Under the pieces are notes generated by a model that had not been told where the DNA came from, ran no database searches, and saw only the letters and a program-made list of their open reading frames with translations. The position numbers and the translations under genes were made by a program. Shown piece by piece: positions 1 through 11,915 of a DNA stretch of 64,000 nucleotides (position 1 is its first letter; each line of letters begins with the position of its first letter). The stretch is from Cryptomeria japonica (lineage: Eukaryota > Streptophyta > Pinopsida > Cupressales > Cupressaceae): NCBI RefSeq assembly GCF_030272615.1, contig NC_081405.1, positions 23,637,772 to 23,701,771 of the forward strand. The letters run 5' to 3'.

Positions 1-1483
1 AAATATGTACATAATGAAATGCAATATTTTTTATTTTTTATGTTTTTATATGTTATGCCAATGCAAATGTGAATGTATGAAATGCAGATGAATATGATGA
101 GAATGTAGAATGTGCTAACATGTGTTGTATTTAGGATATGATGCAATTGTGATATCTATATGTATGTATGAAATGCTTATATATGGTAATGCAGGTGTAA
201 CTACATGAAATGCAAATATTTTTGGCATGTCATTATACTCAGTCATGTGATAGCAAGCTACATGGACTCAAGAAGGACAATGGAGGTCAATCAAGAAAGG
301 GGGATGGAAGATAGAAGATATGAAAGTGAAAGAGCTTCTTGTGCGTTATCATAATTGAGCTTTATTATGGCAAAATAGGTTATGACAATTGAGGCATATG
401 TTTGACCCAAAAAGTCATTGTACCCATTTGCATGGAGATCAGACAATTGCAAACAAGAAATTCCCCAATTCATACTAGACTCACAGTGTCCTCATATCCT
501 TAGACAAGTCATATCATTACTAAGAGACAATCCACAAACAACAAAGAAAATAGGTGACGATACCCCATCCTCGCCTTTCTAGTCAAAGACATCTTGGAGA
601 TAAAATCTCTAGTCAGAGACATCCTGGAAAAGCTAAAAGACATGTCACCAAAAAGATTAAAATCAAAAGAAAACCAAGACTCGACACCAACATTCACTGT
701 AGTCCTCAAGTTTAGTGTCTCTTGTCACTTGTATAAGTTTTGATTGTGGTCACAATGTTTACTTTCACAAAAAGATAGATAGCACTGAACCATAATGTTG
801 TCTGAGTCTGTTGAAGGATTTGATTTGTTGAAGCCCATTGCTGCTTGTCTCATCTAAAACTAATTGAATCCATGAAATTGATACTTTATTGCGAAGAATA
901 CAAAAACTTTATTGCGGAGAATACAAAAACTTTATTGCGGATTGGTGATGCAAATGTTGCTTTATTGGGGATTGTGTGTGGATGGACTGAAGAAAATTGG
1001 AAGAAACTATACTCCTCGAAGCATGTGATGCTCTCAGTTCCACACCCATCACTAGACACAAGATTTGCCTTAGCCATGGATAGGAGCTAATTTATTATGG
1101 ATGGAAAGGGGTGAAAAAAGGGGTTATTATGAACGACTAACCAATCTTAGGTAGATCAATGACAAGCCATGATGGGAATCGATAAGTTTATTATGGATGA
1201 ATAGGCTGTGAGTGTGTGCAAAGTGAAGTGATGAAAGAGAATCCTGAAGGGAGGAGGAGTAATGTCTCTACACATGGTGTCGATAACCCGGTTTTCACCA
1301 TGGTACTTGCCCAGAGCGCCACCGAAGTGGTTTTCATCGTTGGATGAATTTATTTCTCTTTACTTTTTTTCGTTTTTTCTTTTTTTTGTGTCACAAGGCG
1401 CTTGTTTGCTAGGTTTTCACCAAGTAACGATTTTTTATGTTTTATGATTTTTTTGTATTTTTCAATTAGGATATTCTGAAGAG
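1..1483 (-). other. 3' noncoding region of element A
   Basis: No supported gene. The stretch at about 1250-1345, read on the minus strand, resembles the sequence just downstream of pol in elements B and D (the part starting catccaa and containing gtggcgc). This places it downstream of A's pol. The rest is low-complexity DNA rich in atgaaatgc-like words (about 1-230) and short duplicated words near 570-640. Small ORFs on either strand have no family features. Confidence 0.5.
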
Positions 1484-2725
1484 CTATGTGTAAAACCTGC
1501 GAAGGTGCATGTTGTTGATAGGATCCTCCAAAGGGTTGCCATCTGGAGTTGAGAGTTGATATGCACCGGATCCATAGGTTGTTGTAATGATGTAAGGACC
1601 AAGCCAATTTGGTTCAAACTTGCCCTTCTTCTCTCTGTCTTGCTGATTTTTAGGATTTTCTCTGAGAATTAAGTCACCTACCTCAAATGTGCGAGTCTTC
1701 ACTTTATGATTGTAGCTACATTGTTCCTTGACTAAATGATATGTAGCTTGAGTAACTGTCTTCCTTAATGAAGGAATTGAGATAGAATTACTAGCGTGTG
1801 GACTACGTAGGCCCATATGCGTGTCACCTAAAGAAGTTTGGGCATCCCTGATAACAAAGTCGCTTGAGGAAGCTCCATTAAAGGTCCATGATGTATCACC
1901 AAAAGGGAAAGGATGTATGGAACAAGTGGATGAGTGATGAAGGCTTATGATTGCGAAAAGAAGTGAGAGTATCATGACACGTTGGCAACTTAGGATCAAC
2001 AAGTATGTTTTTTGACTTAAAATTGTAGAACTTTTGCCCCCAGTTATTTTTATATTAGGGGAGATCAACTCTTTCTCTTTTTGCTTCATAGGAATTTTAT
2101 CTTTGACCTTGATTTTTTTAGAGTCCAATAGCTTTTTATTTTGATTTGGACTAAAGGACTTCTCTTTATTTTTGACTTTTAGATTTTTCTTTTCATAACT
2201 TGATTTTTGATCCCCAATAATTGAGGACTTTTGTAATTCTTGTCGATCCAAGTCTAGAAGTGGAGTGGAAATGGAATGAGTGGGTGAAATGGTAAGGCTA
2301 TGTGAGTTCTGAAGAGGGCTGGCAATACACTCAATAGATTCTTCGTTGGAACCACTCTTAGGACTATTGATATCAAGAGTTGCTTGCACCACTAAAGGAG
2401 ATTTGCATTCAGACTTAGTAGCCACAACACTAGGTGGCTCACACCCAATTCCTTGCAAATTGTTTGTAGATTGTTCATGTTGGTTGAATACCTTAGGAGA
2501 TAGTGGGAGTTGATCAACATGAAAGATATACTCACCACATCCCATGTCTTTAATCTTGAACTTTTCTTTGATCTCTACTTGCTTTGATGTAGAAGCTTTT
2601 AAGGATTCTGGATCAACATATGTTGATGAAGGAACAACTTCTCTGTTGACTGGGATTGTTATTTCTGATCTAGGTCGCATATTTTTGCAATATATGAATA
2701 GATTTGGGTCAGCTTTGACTATCAC
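1484..2725 (-). pseudogene. Element A pol remnant: post-protease linker and integrase C-terminal tail
   Basis: The N-terminal portion, read from 2725, contains a GxGEY segment like the region after the protease in element D. The last 70 or so residues match the integrase C-terminal tail of D and B: TFEVGDL, NWLGPYI, GSGAYQL and a terminal HLRRFYT. The low-complexity lysine/serine-rich middle is not assigned. Parts normally lying between these two domains are not recognisable. Broken fossil. Confidence 0.7.
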
Positions 2726-2731
2726 TTCAAC

Positions 2732-3871
2732 TCAATTGTATGGAAACTTGATACATCGATGATATGTAGATGGGACTGTGCTCATCTCATGAATCCATGG
2801 GCATCCTAGCAATATGTTGTATGTGAGATCAAGGTCTAGGACTTGACAAACCACATCCTTTGTAACTGGCCCAACTCTAAGAGGTAACGTGATTGTGCCT
2901 TTGGATGAGCGCTCTTCGTCATCATATGCCTTGATGGTAATTTTGTTTGTAGCATTCATAATTTTATCTGAATATCCCAATTGTATTATTGTGTTCAAAG
3001 TACATATATTGAGACCAGCTCCTCCACCTATCAGGACTCATTTTATTCAATGTTTGTGTAGGAAGGCTTCAATGTGTAAAGGTGCATTATGTGGTTGGCT
3101 CACAGAGGCATCATCAGCTTCTGTGAATGTAAGGGAGTGTGGAATGGAAAGGTATCCCACCATGGCTTGAAACTGGTCCACGTTTAGATCAGTAGGAACA
3201 GAAGTGTCTCTCAAGATTTTGTCAAGAATGGATTTATGTATGGGGGATATGTGCAAGAGCTCGAGGATGGAGATAAGCGTGGGTGTCTTCCCTAACTATT
3301 CTACAAGGTCATACTCAGGTTTGGTTGATGAGGAAGCGATGGATTTAGCTGCAGCACCTTGCAGGGTGAATTTACCTCGACGAGTTGTGACATTACATTC
3401 AGAGGTAGGTTCGGAAGAAGATCCAATGCCTTTTAGGACAATTTTGGGTCTTTGGACAAAATTCTCAGGTGTTTTGTCCTTCGTGATAATGGTAGAGACA
3501 TAATTGTCCATCCAAACATGATTAACAGTTGAATCATAGTTATAGGATGCTCTAGTATAGTTGGTCTCCTCATTTGTGGCTTTAGCTTTTCCCTTGTCAT
3601 GTTTTGGGAATGGTTCTTTAAACATTTCATGTTCTTGATTGGATGAGTGTCCTTCAATATCAATGTCACCTCTATCAATGAGATCTTGTATGATATTCTT
3701 CAGTCGATGACAGTTTCCTATTTTATGTCCCTTGCTTTTATGAAACTCGCAATATTCATCATCATTCCACCAATTTGGTTTAACCTTTGGCTCATATGGA
3801 GGCAAATCTGGAATTGTTATTATTTTGTTTGCCACTAGCTTCTTGAAAGCTGACTCAAGTGGTTCCCCCAA
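2732..3871 (-). pseudogene. Element A protease and zinc-knuckle region
   Basis: Near 3700-3780 the translation shows CEFHKSKGHKIGNCHRLK, the C-x2-H-x4-H-x4-C knuckle seen in the same place in D. Around 2740-2960 it shows the second half of a retropepsin: KAYDDEERSSKG, then LLGCPWIHEM and VPSTYHRCIKFP. These match D's protease region in order. In the family the protease matures Gag-Pol inside the virus-like particle. The piece is broken and has no host role that I can see. Confidence 0.75.
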
Positions 3872-3958
3872 TGGGGTGTATTTCCTCCGTCACTTGAAAA
3901 TTGTTTGAGTATTCACTTGATTGTTTGTAGAGCTTGATCCAGAAAAAATGATTTTGGG

Positions 3959-5539
3959 TCATACTATATTGGCATCAACAACAACATCATTGGTTGTGTT
4001 CTTGTTTTTATTCCAAAATCTTGGCTTGTCTTTTCCTTTAAAGTCCTCTTTGTTTTCTTTGAATATCTTAATTACTCCTTGTTCAATTAGGACCTTCTCT
4101 GTTGCTAATTCTCTTTCAATGAGGTCCTTGAAGGTGGACAAGCAAACTTTTCTTAGATCATAACCAATGTCTTTGTTAACATTCTGGGTGAACATCTCTA
4201 CCATTTGTTTTTGTGGAATTTCACAAGAGCATCTGCTGTCTAGATTCCTCCATCTTTGTAAAATGATGAAAAAGACTCTCCATCCTTTTTCTTGGTGTTG
4301 CACAAAGTGGTGACTGATATGTCTGTCTCTATGTTGTATGAGAAATGTTGGACAAATGCCTCTGTTAAGTCACCCCATGACTTAATTCCAGGTGAAAGTT
4401 GGGAGAACCATTCCATAGCTTGATCACCTAAGCTTTGTGGGAATAATCTCATCAAATATGTCTCTTATGCTGCTACCTCAATGCAAGCTGTGAAAAACTG
4501 TCTTATATGTGCCTTAGGATCCCCTTTTCCTCTGTACTTATCGAACTTAGGTGTCACAAAGTGTATAGGAAATGGAGGAATTGGAATGCTCTTGTCAAAT
4601 GGATAGGGACATATGTCTCTCATTGTATAAGTTGGCTTCGGTGTATTTATGTCCTCCATTTTCTTTTGTAAGTCCTTAATTTGCTATTCCAAATTGTTCT
4701 TAGGTGGAGATTGACTTCTTAGACCATATCCCATGCCTGAGCCACTGTGCGAAGGAGGAGCATGTTGTATATATTGATGGTATTGATCATACACATGTTC
4801 ATATGGAGGAGGTCTATAATGATGTTGCGTATAAGGACCACTTGGTATAGAGTCATGACGAGGAATGGAATATCTGTTTTGTCCATGTATACCATACTCT
4901 ACAGGGATGTCATGAGTTTGTTCTAATGTGTTGCCCCCAAATTTGATGTGGGGTTTCCTTGTGTCCAAATTTTGAACATGCCTTTGGATATCCAATTGCT
5001 TTAGTGGTTGGTCCTTAGAATTGGCATGTGATTGAGTATATTTTTCTGCATAAGACTTCCATAATGGTCTACAAACATGAGTATCATATGCTTGACCATG
5101 TGTATGTGGGACCTCAGTTTTTTGAAACAAAGATTATGGTGATTTAGGCACAAGATGTGGTCCTCTATTGCCTCCACTATTAGGCCTCCTTTGATCCATG
5201 TTGGGGTGAGGTTGTTGCAAAGGTCGATGTTCCATTATTTGAGACATGTCAAAATCACGAGGTATCTTGGCTCCACTTTGTCCTATCACTTGTAAGAAAT
5301 ATTGTCTATCTCTCTTCATTATTTCCTCAACCAATCGATTGAAACGGGGATCCATAATGGAGTCTTCCACTTCTGCTGAATGTACTGAAATGTTGTCCAT
5401 ACTTTGTCCTATCACTTGTAAGAAATATTGTCTATCTCTCTTCATTATTTCCTCAACCAATCGATTGAAACGAGGATCCATAATGGAGTCTTCCACTTCT
5501 GCTGAATGTACTGAAATGTTGTCCATATTGTCATTGTGT
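3959..5539 (-). pseudogene. Element A gag (main part)
   Basis: Conserved Ty3/gypsy gag words appear in order on the minus strand: PYPFDKSIPIPPFP, then KFDKYRGKGDPKAHIRQF, then MRLFPQSLGDQAMEWFSQL, then TLCNTKKKDGESF. They parallel those in the gag of B and D. In life the product forms the nucleocapsid shell around the element RNA. The proline/histidine-rich stretch at about 4690-5130 and an internal tandem duplication (5275-5526) distinguish A from B and D. The gag start lies beyond the solo LTR at 7379. Broken fossil. Confidence 0.75.
5275..5526 (-). repeat. 126-bp tandem duplication within element A gag
   Basis: The blocks 5275-5400 and 5401-5526 are identical except for one base. The unit is 126 bp, or 42 codons, so it preserves the reading frame. 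It encodes a segment beginning MDNISVHSAEVEDS. The near-identity points to a duplication much younger than the element. Confidence 0.9.
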
Positions 5540-5544
5540 GTATC

Positions 5545-7191
5545 TGTAGCATCGTAAATTGTACGCACTTGCTAGGGTGGTACAATTTCACACCTAGTTT
5601 AGCACCCGCCTTGGCACAATTTTCATTTTGCATTGCATTTCCCCTTTAGCACTTAATTAATTAAATTAATTAGGTCTAGGGTTCTATTTTATCATCTCCC
5701 ATATCATAAAGTTGGGCCCTTTCATTAAAGTGTGCCCCTTTCATTTTATTCTTCCAATACATCATTTAATCAAAAACCCTAATTAGGTCCTATTTTGAAC
5801 TTGGGGGCTTGATTTCGGGGGTCAAAACATCTCGAAATCAGCTATAACTTCGGGATTCTCTCTAAAATCATCATATCTGACGGCCCTGAAAATTTGGTGA
5901 AAAGTTGTCGGGACCATGGCGCCTGGCGTGCACATGGTCGCGGACATTTTTCCCGAAATTTTAGGAGCGCGATCCAATCATAAAATAAAGCTTAACCCCA
6001 AGAAATTGGCGGGAGATTCAATCTCTAGGTCGGCCAAAAGACGAAATTGCGACCTAGGGTTTCATACATAAGAGCTCTCTTTCTTCATTTGAAAGGATCC
6101 AGAATTTTGGGCTTTCAAGGAACCTTCTATGCAGTGAAAGAGTAGATCTTTGAAGACTTCAACAACATTCAACATCCATCCATCAAGCATTCATCAATTT
6201 CATTCATTCATTTAGGGCTTTGAAGACATTGAAGAGCAATAGGGGATTACCGACTGAAGATTGGCTTGTACCCCTCCCTTGGGGTTGGGTATGATTTCAT
6301 GTTGTTTTCATGTCTTTGCATAAGCCTCATTATATCATTTGTATTCATGCTTTAGATCTCTTTACATCTTGATTTGGAGCATTTACATTATCATTTACAA
6401 GCAATTAGGGTTTACTTTCTAGGTTGCTCTAGTTTGCTTACTTGCATTTTAGGATCTTGCACACACACAAGGTCTGCACACACATTACTTTTACAATACA
6501 ACTTGGTTATTCATGGAGGTGGAAATCACCAAAGCTGGGGTTTGACTAAGGCAAAACCCTATATAGCCGCCCAAAACACCTTTTCAGATATAAATGCAGA
6601 TTTCGGGATTCGGACAACGCCGCAAGTTACAGATCCGGAAGAAGCAGACGGAGACCGAACTTCACACCAAATTCTGACCCAGAAAGCTAGGACAGGGGCG
6701 TGGGGCACCCTGGTCCTACCAGGACAGGGGCGCTGGGCGCCCTGGTCCTCCTGACAAACAACAGTTTTCAGCATTTTTGACAGCTTTCCAGGTTACAAAA
6801 CAACAGTTTCCGGAGCAGTTTCAGGGGCAGAATCAGGACAGTGGCGCCCACGCCCCCGTCCCAAACATTTTCACTCAGATTTTAACTCTGGGTACGCATC
6901 TGCATTCTTGTCTTGTCCTTGTGTTTACAGCTTTCCATTGTTTAAGTTCAATTCTACAATCTTGTTATTAGTTCATACTTGCACTTTGGGGTTAGGGATT
7001 GAACTTGCATCATTTCATCTTTCTATTACAACAAAGGAATAGAAATCCTAATAGGTAGCCCGTGGCTCTCTCTTCCACAAAAAGAAGTAGCCAATTGTGT
7101 GATACCTCTAGGCTCTTTCGTATTCCACAAATGTGTGATTGAAAGTGAGATTAGGGCATGTTTCCTTAGTGTCACTTTTTTCCCCCACACA
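5545..7191 (+). mobile_element. Solo LTR inserted in gag of element A
   Basis: The block starts tgtagcatcg and ends cccccacaca (TG...CA). It is flanked by the 5-bp direct repeat gtatc at 5540-5544 and 7192-7196. Gag-coding sequence of A lies on both sides. No element-coding domains occur within its 1647 bp, so it is read as an LTR left by LTR-LTR recombination. It shares words with the older LTR fragment at 10449-11300: a ctggggttt...aaggcaaa block and a GC-rich gggc(g/a)ccctggtcc block. The orientation is tentative, based on those resemblances. Small ORFs inside look fortuitous. Confidence 0.8.
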
Positions 7192-7196
7192 GTATC

Positions 7197-7379
7197 ATTG
7201 TTGTGTGTAGTGTCCATGTTCTCAACATTTAGAATGTTTCTATAGGCATCCATGTCAGGTAATGTGGTATGATCAGAATTGAAAAAGACATCATTTTCAT
7301 ACTCATAGGCACTCATGTTTGCAGACTCTTGAGCCTCTTTAGCTTCTCTCCTAGATGTTTGGGAACGGGTTTCAACCAT
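7197..7379 (-). pseudogene. N-terminal piece of element A gag
   Basis: The minus-strand reading from the ATG at 7377-7379 begins MVETRSQTSRREAKE, matching in style the MAHTRSRSRQQE and MAQTRSRSRQRE starts of gag in B and D, and followed by an acidic stretch. The solo LTR borders it on the left. Together with the gag piece beyond that LTR it shows where A's gag was interrupted. Confidence 0.7.
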
Positions 7380-9635
7380 GAACTAGGTATTGACCAAGAT
7401 TTGTGAGACTAGATGAAAATGGAAAGAGTATGGAAGACCAAGAGTTAGATGGAATGTAAATGGATCTGAGGTTTACTTGCAATGTCCAAAGTGTAAGACC
7501 AAGTATGTATGTAGAAGAGTAGGTGTGGCTTCCAAAGAGATGATAGTTTCTCTTGATGAGGTAAGTTGACCTTGACTCTAAGTAAGACCAAATGAGACCC
7601 AAAGGTAATAGACCTTGATGAGGGACCACTTAGAAAAATCTTGTTGTGTGTAATGTGTTGACAAAGTATGATGAGGACAAGCAAGTGACCTTTTGACTCA
7701 AGTTTAGACAAATGTGAATGTAATGCAAGATGTAAAGCAATGATGGACCTTGTGAGACCCAAAGGTAGGTTGAATGCTAGATGAAAACCTGAAAATATAA
7801 CCTAGGAAGCTCAATAAGACTGAAATTGATTGTTCTTGTTTGCTTGACTGTAAAAGTTTTTCAATTATGAACACAGACATGCCTGTATACTTCACAGACG
7901 TGATTTAATGACACAGACGTGGTTCTGTCAGACACAGATGCGTTTCTCAGATTTTATAAATGAATGTTGCTCAAAAGAGCACAAACGCGTTTTTGCCCTT
8001 CACAGACATGATTAGATGACACAGACGCTATTCTGTTACACACAGATGCGTTTTTGAAAACTTTGTGCAATTTTTCCAATGTGTGAAGTTGCTTGTTGTG
8101 ACCAAATCAGAATTTTTGACTATTTTTTCGTGATAAGAGGACTCGATGTTTGCAAGTGTTTAGACTCAAAATGACTCAAAAGAAAAGTGTGTTGTTTGAT
8201 GTAAAATTGTTTTGCATACACTTGAAGACGCAAAAGACACAATGTTATGATGTTTGGTCTTGAATGTTTGATTATTCAAAATAAGACAAACACAATTCTT
8301 ATGGTTGGGCAGGACAATAGTTGTTGATCCCACATGAGGCTACGCTATTCAGAGCGGATACTTAGATGCTTGACCCCACTGGCTCCACCCTTGACACTCA
8401 CTTCTCAGGGCAGCCAAGCATCAGTCCCCACGAAAACTCCTCGTGGTGAACTTTGTATCTCTACTAAGAACCGTATGTGTGTGGGTTGCTCCAGAGGTCC
8501 GACCTCCTACCCCAACAACTAGAAGGATTTTGGCTTCTAAAACAAAAAGGTGCTAGTAAGGGCATCCACTCGTGTGGCCATACATGCGACACTTTCAGCT
8601 CTATAAATACAGAAGGCTCCCAGCCGGTAGGGGTTACGCCCTACAATTGATCAAATAAATTTGATCAAACAGGTTTATGGGGAGGCATAATGTTGGTATG
8701 AACTAATCAGCACATGTTATCCATAGTTTTCACCATGAATATAGTTGTTTATAGTGGTTCGGAAGAGGATGGCTTTTCCTCGCTACCACTTGGGTCATTC
8801 TCTCCTCACTGGTAGTCTTGATGACCGCATGAGGAGATAGGCCCTCTAAAGATGAAACAAAAAGAGCCTATTGCCCAAGACACAAAAGACACTGGTTCAA
8901 TTTTAGTGCACCAATTGAAGTGTTTGATAATCTATGAAAACAAAGTACATAAAAAAGATCAAAAAAAAAATCCTTGTCAAGGTCCTACACCAAAGATTTG
9001 TTAGTAGTTTGGATTGTTTCAAATGATCACCCCTTCCTGCAAGCAAACGAGTTAGGTAAATTTTAGATCTAAAAGACTTTGTGAAATAGGGGCCTCTGAC
9101 AAAATGATTTTTCTTTCAAGACAAGTTGCACCAATTTTGTTAGCTAGATCAGAAGATGTTAGCTTAAAATAAACCAAATCTGAAATACGAATATCGAAAT
9201 AAAACCCTAAAACTAGATAAAAACCCGAAATGCAAAAAATTGAACACAGACGTGATTTTACCCTACACAGACGTAATTCTTCAACATAGACGCACTTTAA
9301 CACCTCACAGACGCGTTTCTACAAAAAAATGCAAAACATAAAATCTACAAGACACAGACGCGATTAAAATGACCACAAACGCGATTATATCTCACAGACG
9401 CGGTTAAACTGCCCACAGATGCGCCTGTAATGAAAACCTGCAATTTGGAAAGTGAAAATATTGTTGGAAACACAGACGCGATTCAGAGGTTCACAGATGC
9501 GACCAAAAATCAAAAACGCGATCTCAAAATACACAAACGCAGAAATGTCGAAATATTGTCGGAAATGTCAGATCTGCAACTTCAAAAACACAAAATCTGC
9601 AACAAAAGATGTTAAATGCAAAAAAGGGACAAGAG
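7380..9635 (-). other. Leader of element A with CpG-motif clusters
   Basis: No gene is supported. This untranslated leader lies between A's primer-binding site and gag. It contains two clusters of a short motif related to cacagacgcgatt on the plus strand, at about 7870-8060 and 9235-9560. A GC-richer block at 8310-8660 is unlike its surroundings. ORFs on both strands are short and without family features. Long leaders are usual in Tat-lineage elements. Confidence 0.5.
9235..9560 (-). repeat. Array of cacagacgcg-like motifs just inside the 5' LTR of A
   Basis: About a dozen variants of (a)cacagacgcgatt recur at irregular spacing of roughly 20-35 bp. Examples are acacagacgtgatt, ctcacagacgcg, gacacagacgcgatt and cacagatgcg. 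Many variants look like CpG decay of one original (cg to tg or ca). A second, smaller set is at 7870-8060. Function unknown. Confidence 0.65.
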
Positions 9636-9655
9636 TCCCACCGGGCATGCCAAAA
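9636..9655 (-). promoter_or_regulatory. Primer-binding-like site of element A
   Basis: Immediately inside the 5' LTR, the minus strand reads ttttggcatgcccggtggga. A tRNA 3' end would prime minus-strand DNA here. It has the same layout as the D site (tttggtgaacccgacgtg). I do not name the tRNA. Confidence 0.5.
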
Positions 9656-10448
9656 TGTTTATGGTGAAAGTGGATAAAACAATATTGAAAAACTAAACAA
9701 CTTCAACCACAAAACCCTAGCCTAACAACAACAAAGATCCACCATAATATATGAAGATTACCTAAGACAATGCAAATCAAATGAAATCACAAAGATTATA
9801 CCATCACATGTCCAATAGGGTTTGGATCTCCATTCTTCCTATCTCCATTGATCTTGCTTGATATATTTGCTTTCAGATTTTATATGTGCACAAGAGCTCA
9901 ACAAAGAACGGAAATGTGGTTGCAAGTAGACTTGATCGCATATGAAAGTTCAAATGCTAGAGTAGTCGGGTAGTCATCGGGGAGTCAAGGGTTGATAATG
10001 AAGGAAGCATCTCCTTATATAGAAGACACTATAAGAACTTGAGGGATAAGATTGAGAGGTGTAAAAGATAAATGGTTGGCTAAGATTAGAGGGTAGGTAG
10101 AGAAAATAAGAAAATAATGAGAGGGTAGGTAGTGTATGAATTAAGAGATGAATGACATGTGTCATGGGTAGAAAAGGCTAATGAATTAATTAAATAAATA
10201 GACATTTATTTAATTAATAGAAGAAATGGGTTCAATTAAATAAATAAGAGTATTTATTTAATTTAGGAAAAAGATAATTTAAATAAATAAATGTATTTAT
10301 TTAAATGAGAAGTAAGGCTAGAAGAGGATAAATGAATTAATTAAATAAATAAAGATTTATTCAATTAATAGAAGAATTAGGCTAAAATAATTAAATAAAT
10401 AAAGATATTTATTTATTTAATTAGACTGGACAATTTTAGGTGTCTACA
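9656..10448 (-). repeat. 5' LTR of element A
   Basis: On the minus strand it starts tgtagacacctaaaattgtc and ends ataaaca (TG...CA), 793 bp. Its AT-rich part (about 10180-10440) is full of near-palindromes of the type atttatttaattaa, which are also abundant in the LTRs of B and D. The start resembles theirs (tgtagtcacataaatctgtc), supporting common ancestry. Its partner LTR is outside the window. Confidence 0.75.
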
Positions 10449-11300
10449 CCTGCATTTTCATCCCCTTTCTTGCTTTCCCTCCAAGCTTGAGTCCTGATTG
10501 TCAGGACCAAGACACTGGGCACCCTGGTCCTAGCTCAAGACTAGGGTGCCCAACCCCGTACTCCTCTCAATTAGAGCCTATTTTCGGTCCTTATAACGAT
10601 CATCTCAGATGAGTGGGAAATTTGATCCTGTGTTGGCCTACTTCAAAAATTTAAATTTTTGGGTAGTCAAGTATAAAAGGAGTTCTACCCCTGTCATTTA
10701 AAACCCAAGTCTTCTAATGATCTCAATTACACTCTAGTGAATTCAATTCAAGTGAGAAAGCAATCAATCATTTATCAAGCATTGGATAAGAAGTGAAGTC
10801 AAGTTCAAGCATTCAAGATGCCATCCATGATCAGCCTTCTTTGAAGATATTCCAAAAGACATCCTTAAACCCTTGTATGATGATCAAACAAAACTTCATC
10901 AAGGTATATATTTCAATTATAAGTATTTTGCTTTAGATGTGGTCTTTCCCTCAAAAGGAAAGAATCTTGCAACAATTTCCATTTCAATTACTATTTCAAT
11001 TTCAAGGTTAATTCCTAAACTGGGGTTTCACCTAAGGCAAACCCCTATCCACATCATCTTTCTCTCTCTTTTTATGTGTAGGAAATAGGCTCATGAGTTG
11101 TACTTAGGGATTTTGATAGAGTCAACAACAACGTACAGGTTCAACTTTCAACGGAGCGAAATTCAAAGGATCAGGGTGAATTTGTACTACTCAATCCCGA
11201 AAAATCAAGCTGAACTTTTGGGAATAGGTTCTAAACATCTTCTTTTGCCCAAATCCTAGTTTGTGGCTCTATGAGATATCTATAGCACTCTATTTTTGAC
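10449..11300 (+). mobile_element. Fragment of an older LTR interrupted by element A
   Basis: Shares several ordered blocks with the solo LTR at 5545-7191: the gggcaccctggtcc GC block (10503-10558), the ctggggtttcacctaaggca block near 11019, and a gtggctct block near 11264. A TATA-like gtataaaagg lies at 10671. Element A borders it directly at 10448, so A probably inserted into it and the missing left part would lie beyond the window. The right boundary is approximate. Confidence 0.5.
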
Positions 11301-11639
11301 AATTTACTTCAATTACTCACTGTTTTACCCTAATTTCATAATTACCTTCCAATTTTTACTAAGAAAGAGGGTAACAAATAGATAACTAGTGAATTTAATC
11401 AAAACCTCAACTCTTTCCTTATTTGAATTGTGGCTAGATCTATTGGATTCACCCCTTTTTCAACGTGTTGGCTAATTTGGCTTGTTAGTGGTTTTATTAT
11501 CTTAATTGAAGATCCAATTCCAAATTACACCCCAATACAGACATAAATATCAAGATGTCATGGATCATGAGAGAATTCTAACAATAAAAAACCCACCTAA
11601 AGAATCAATGGTATGAAAATTTTATTATTTTTTCTTGAC

Positions 11640-11915
11640 CAATCATTATAGAACATCTAACTTGGGAATTAGACAATGGAGAAAAATTTGTATTTTGGGA
11701 TGACTTTTGGGAGGGCTTTAAGGTGTTAAGAGATGATGGAAAGCTAGGTGATATTATTCTACAAATGGAAGCTAGGTAGGGAACCAAGGTTGCATACTTT
11801 ATGAACAGGGTAGAGGTAAATGGACAAATGGAGTGGAAATGGAAGTTCATCTCAGACTTGAATCTCAATGATGCACAACACAATTTATTAGCAACAATAT
11901 TGAAGGAATGACAAG
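11640..11915 (+). mobile_element. Decayed L1-type LINE fragment (region after reverse transcriptase)
   Basis: The plus-strand translation from about 11663 gives WELDNGEKFVFWDDFWEG. This resembles the NG(E/K)KxxFWxDxW signature that follows the reverse transcriptase in plant L1-type LINEs and precedes the zf-RVT domain. Two in-frame stops follow (in the tags near 11778 and 11909), so it is a dead fragment. The longest ORF here is on the opposite strand and is only its antisense shadow. No LINE ends or target duplication were located. Confidence 0.5.

Larger units (their letters stand above)
1..10448 (-). mobile_element. Element A: old broken Ty3/gypsy (Tat-like) retrotransposon, left end outside window
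   Basis: Reading on the minus strand from 10448 leftwards, the order is 5' LTR (9656-10448), primer-binding-like site, long leader, gag, a CCHC-like knuckle, protease, and an integrase C-terminal tail followed by 3' noncoding DNA. The protein pieces resemble those of elements B and D, so the same broad Tat-like Ty3/gypsy group is inferred. Reverse transcriptase, RNase H and the integrase core are not recognisable. The element is clearly broken, with on the order of ten or more breaks. A separate solo LTR lies within gag. The 3' LTR is not seen and presumably lies left of position 1, so LTR divergence cannot be used for age. The degree of decay suggests it is among the oldest copies here. Confidence 0.8.

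Noticed and set aside
3204-3503. 99-codon plus-strand ORF
   Set aside because: Shadow of element A's minus-strand gag-pol region.
6374-6754. 126-codon plus-strand ORF
   Set aside because: Lies wholly inside the solo LTR and has no conserved counterpart in the related LTR fragment.
9235-9560. CRISPR-like array
   Set aside because: Motif copies are short, degenerate and irregularly spaced within a plant retrotransposon leader.
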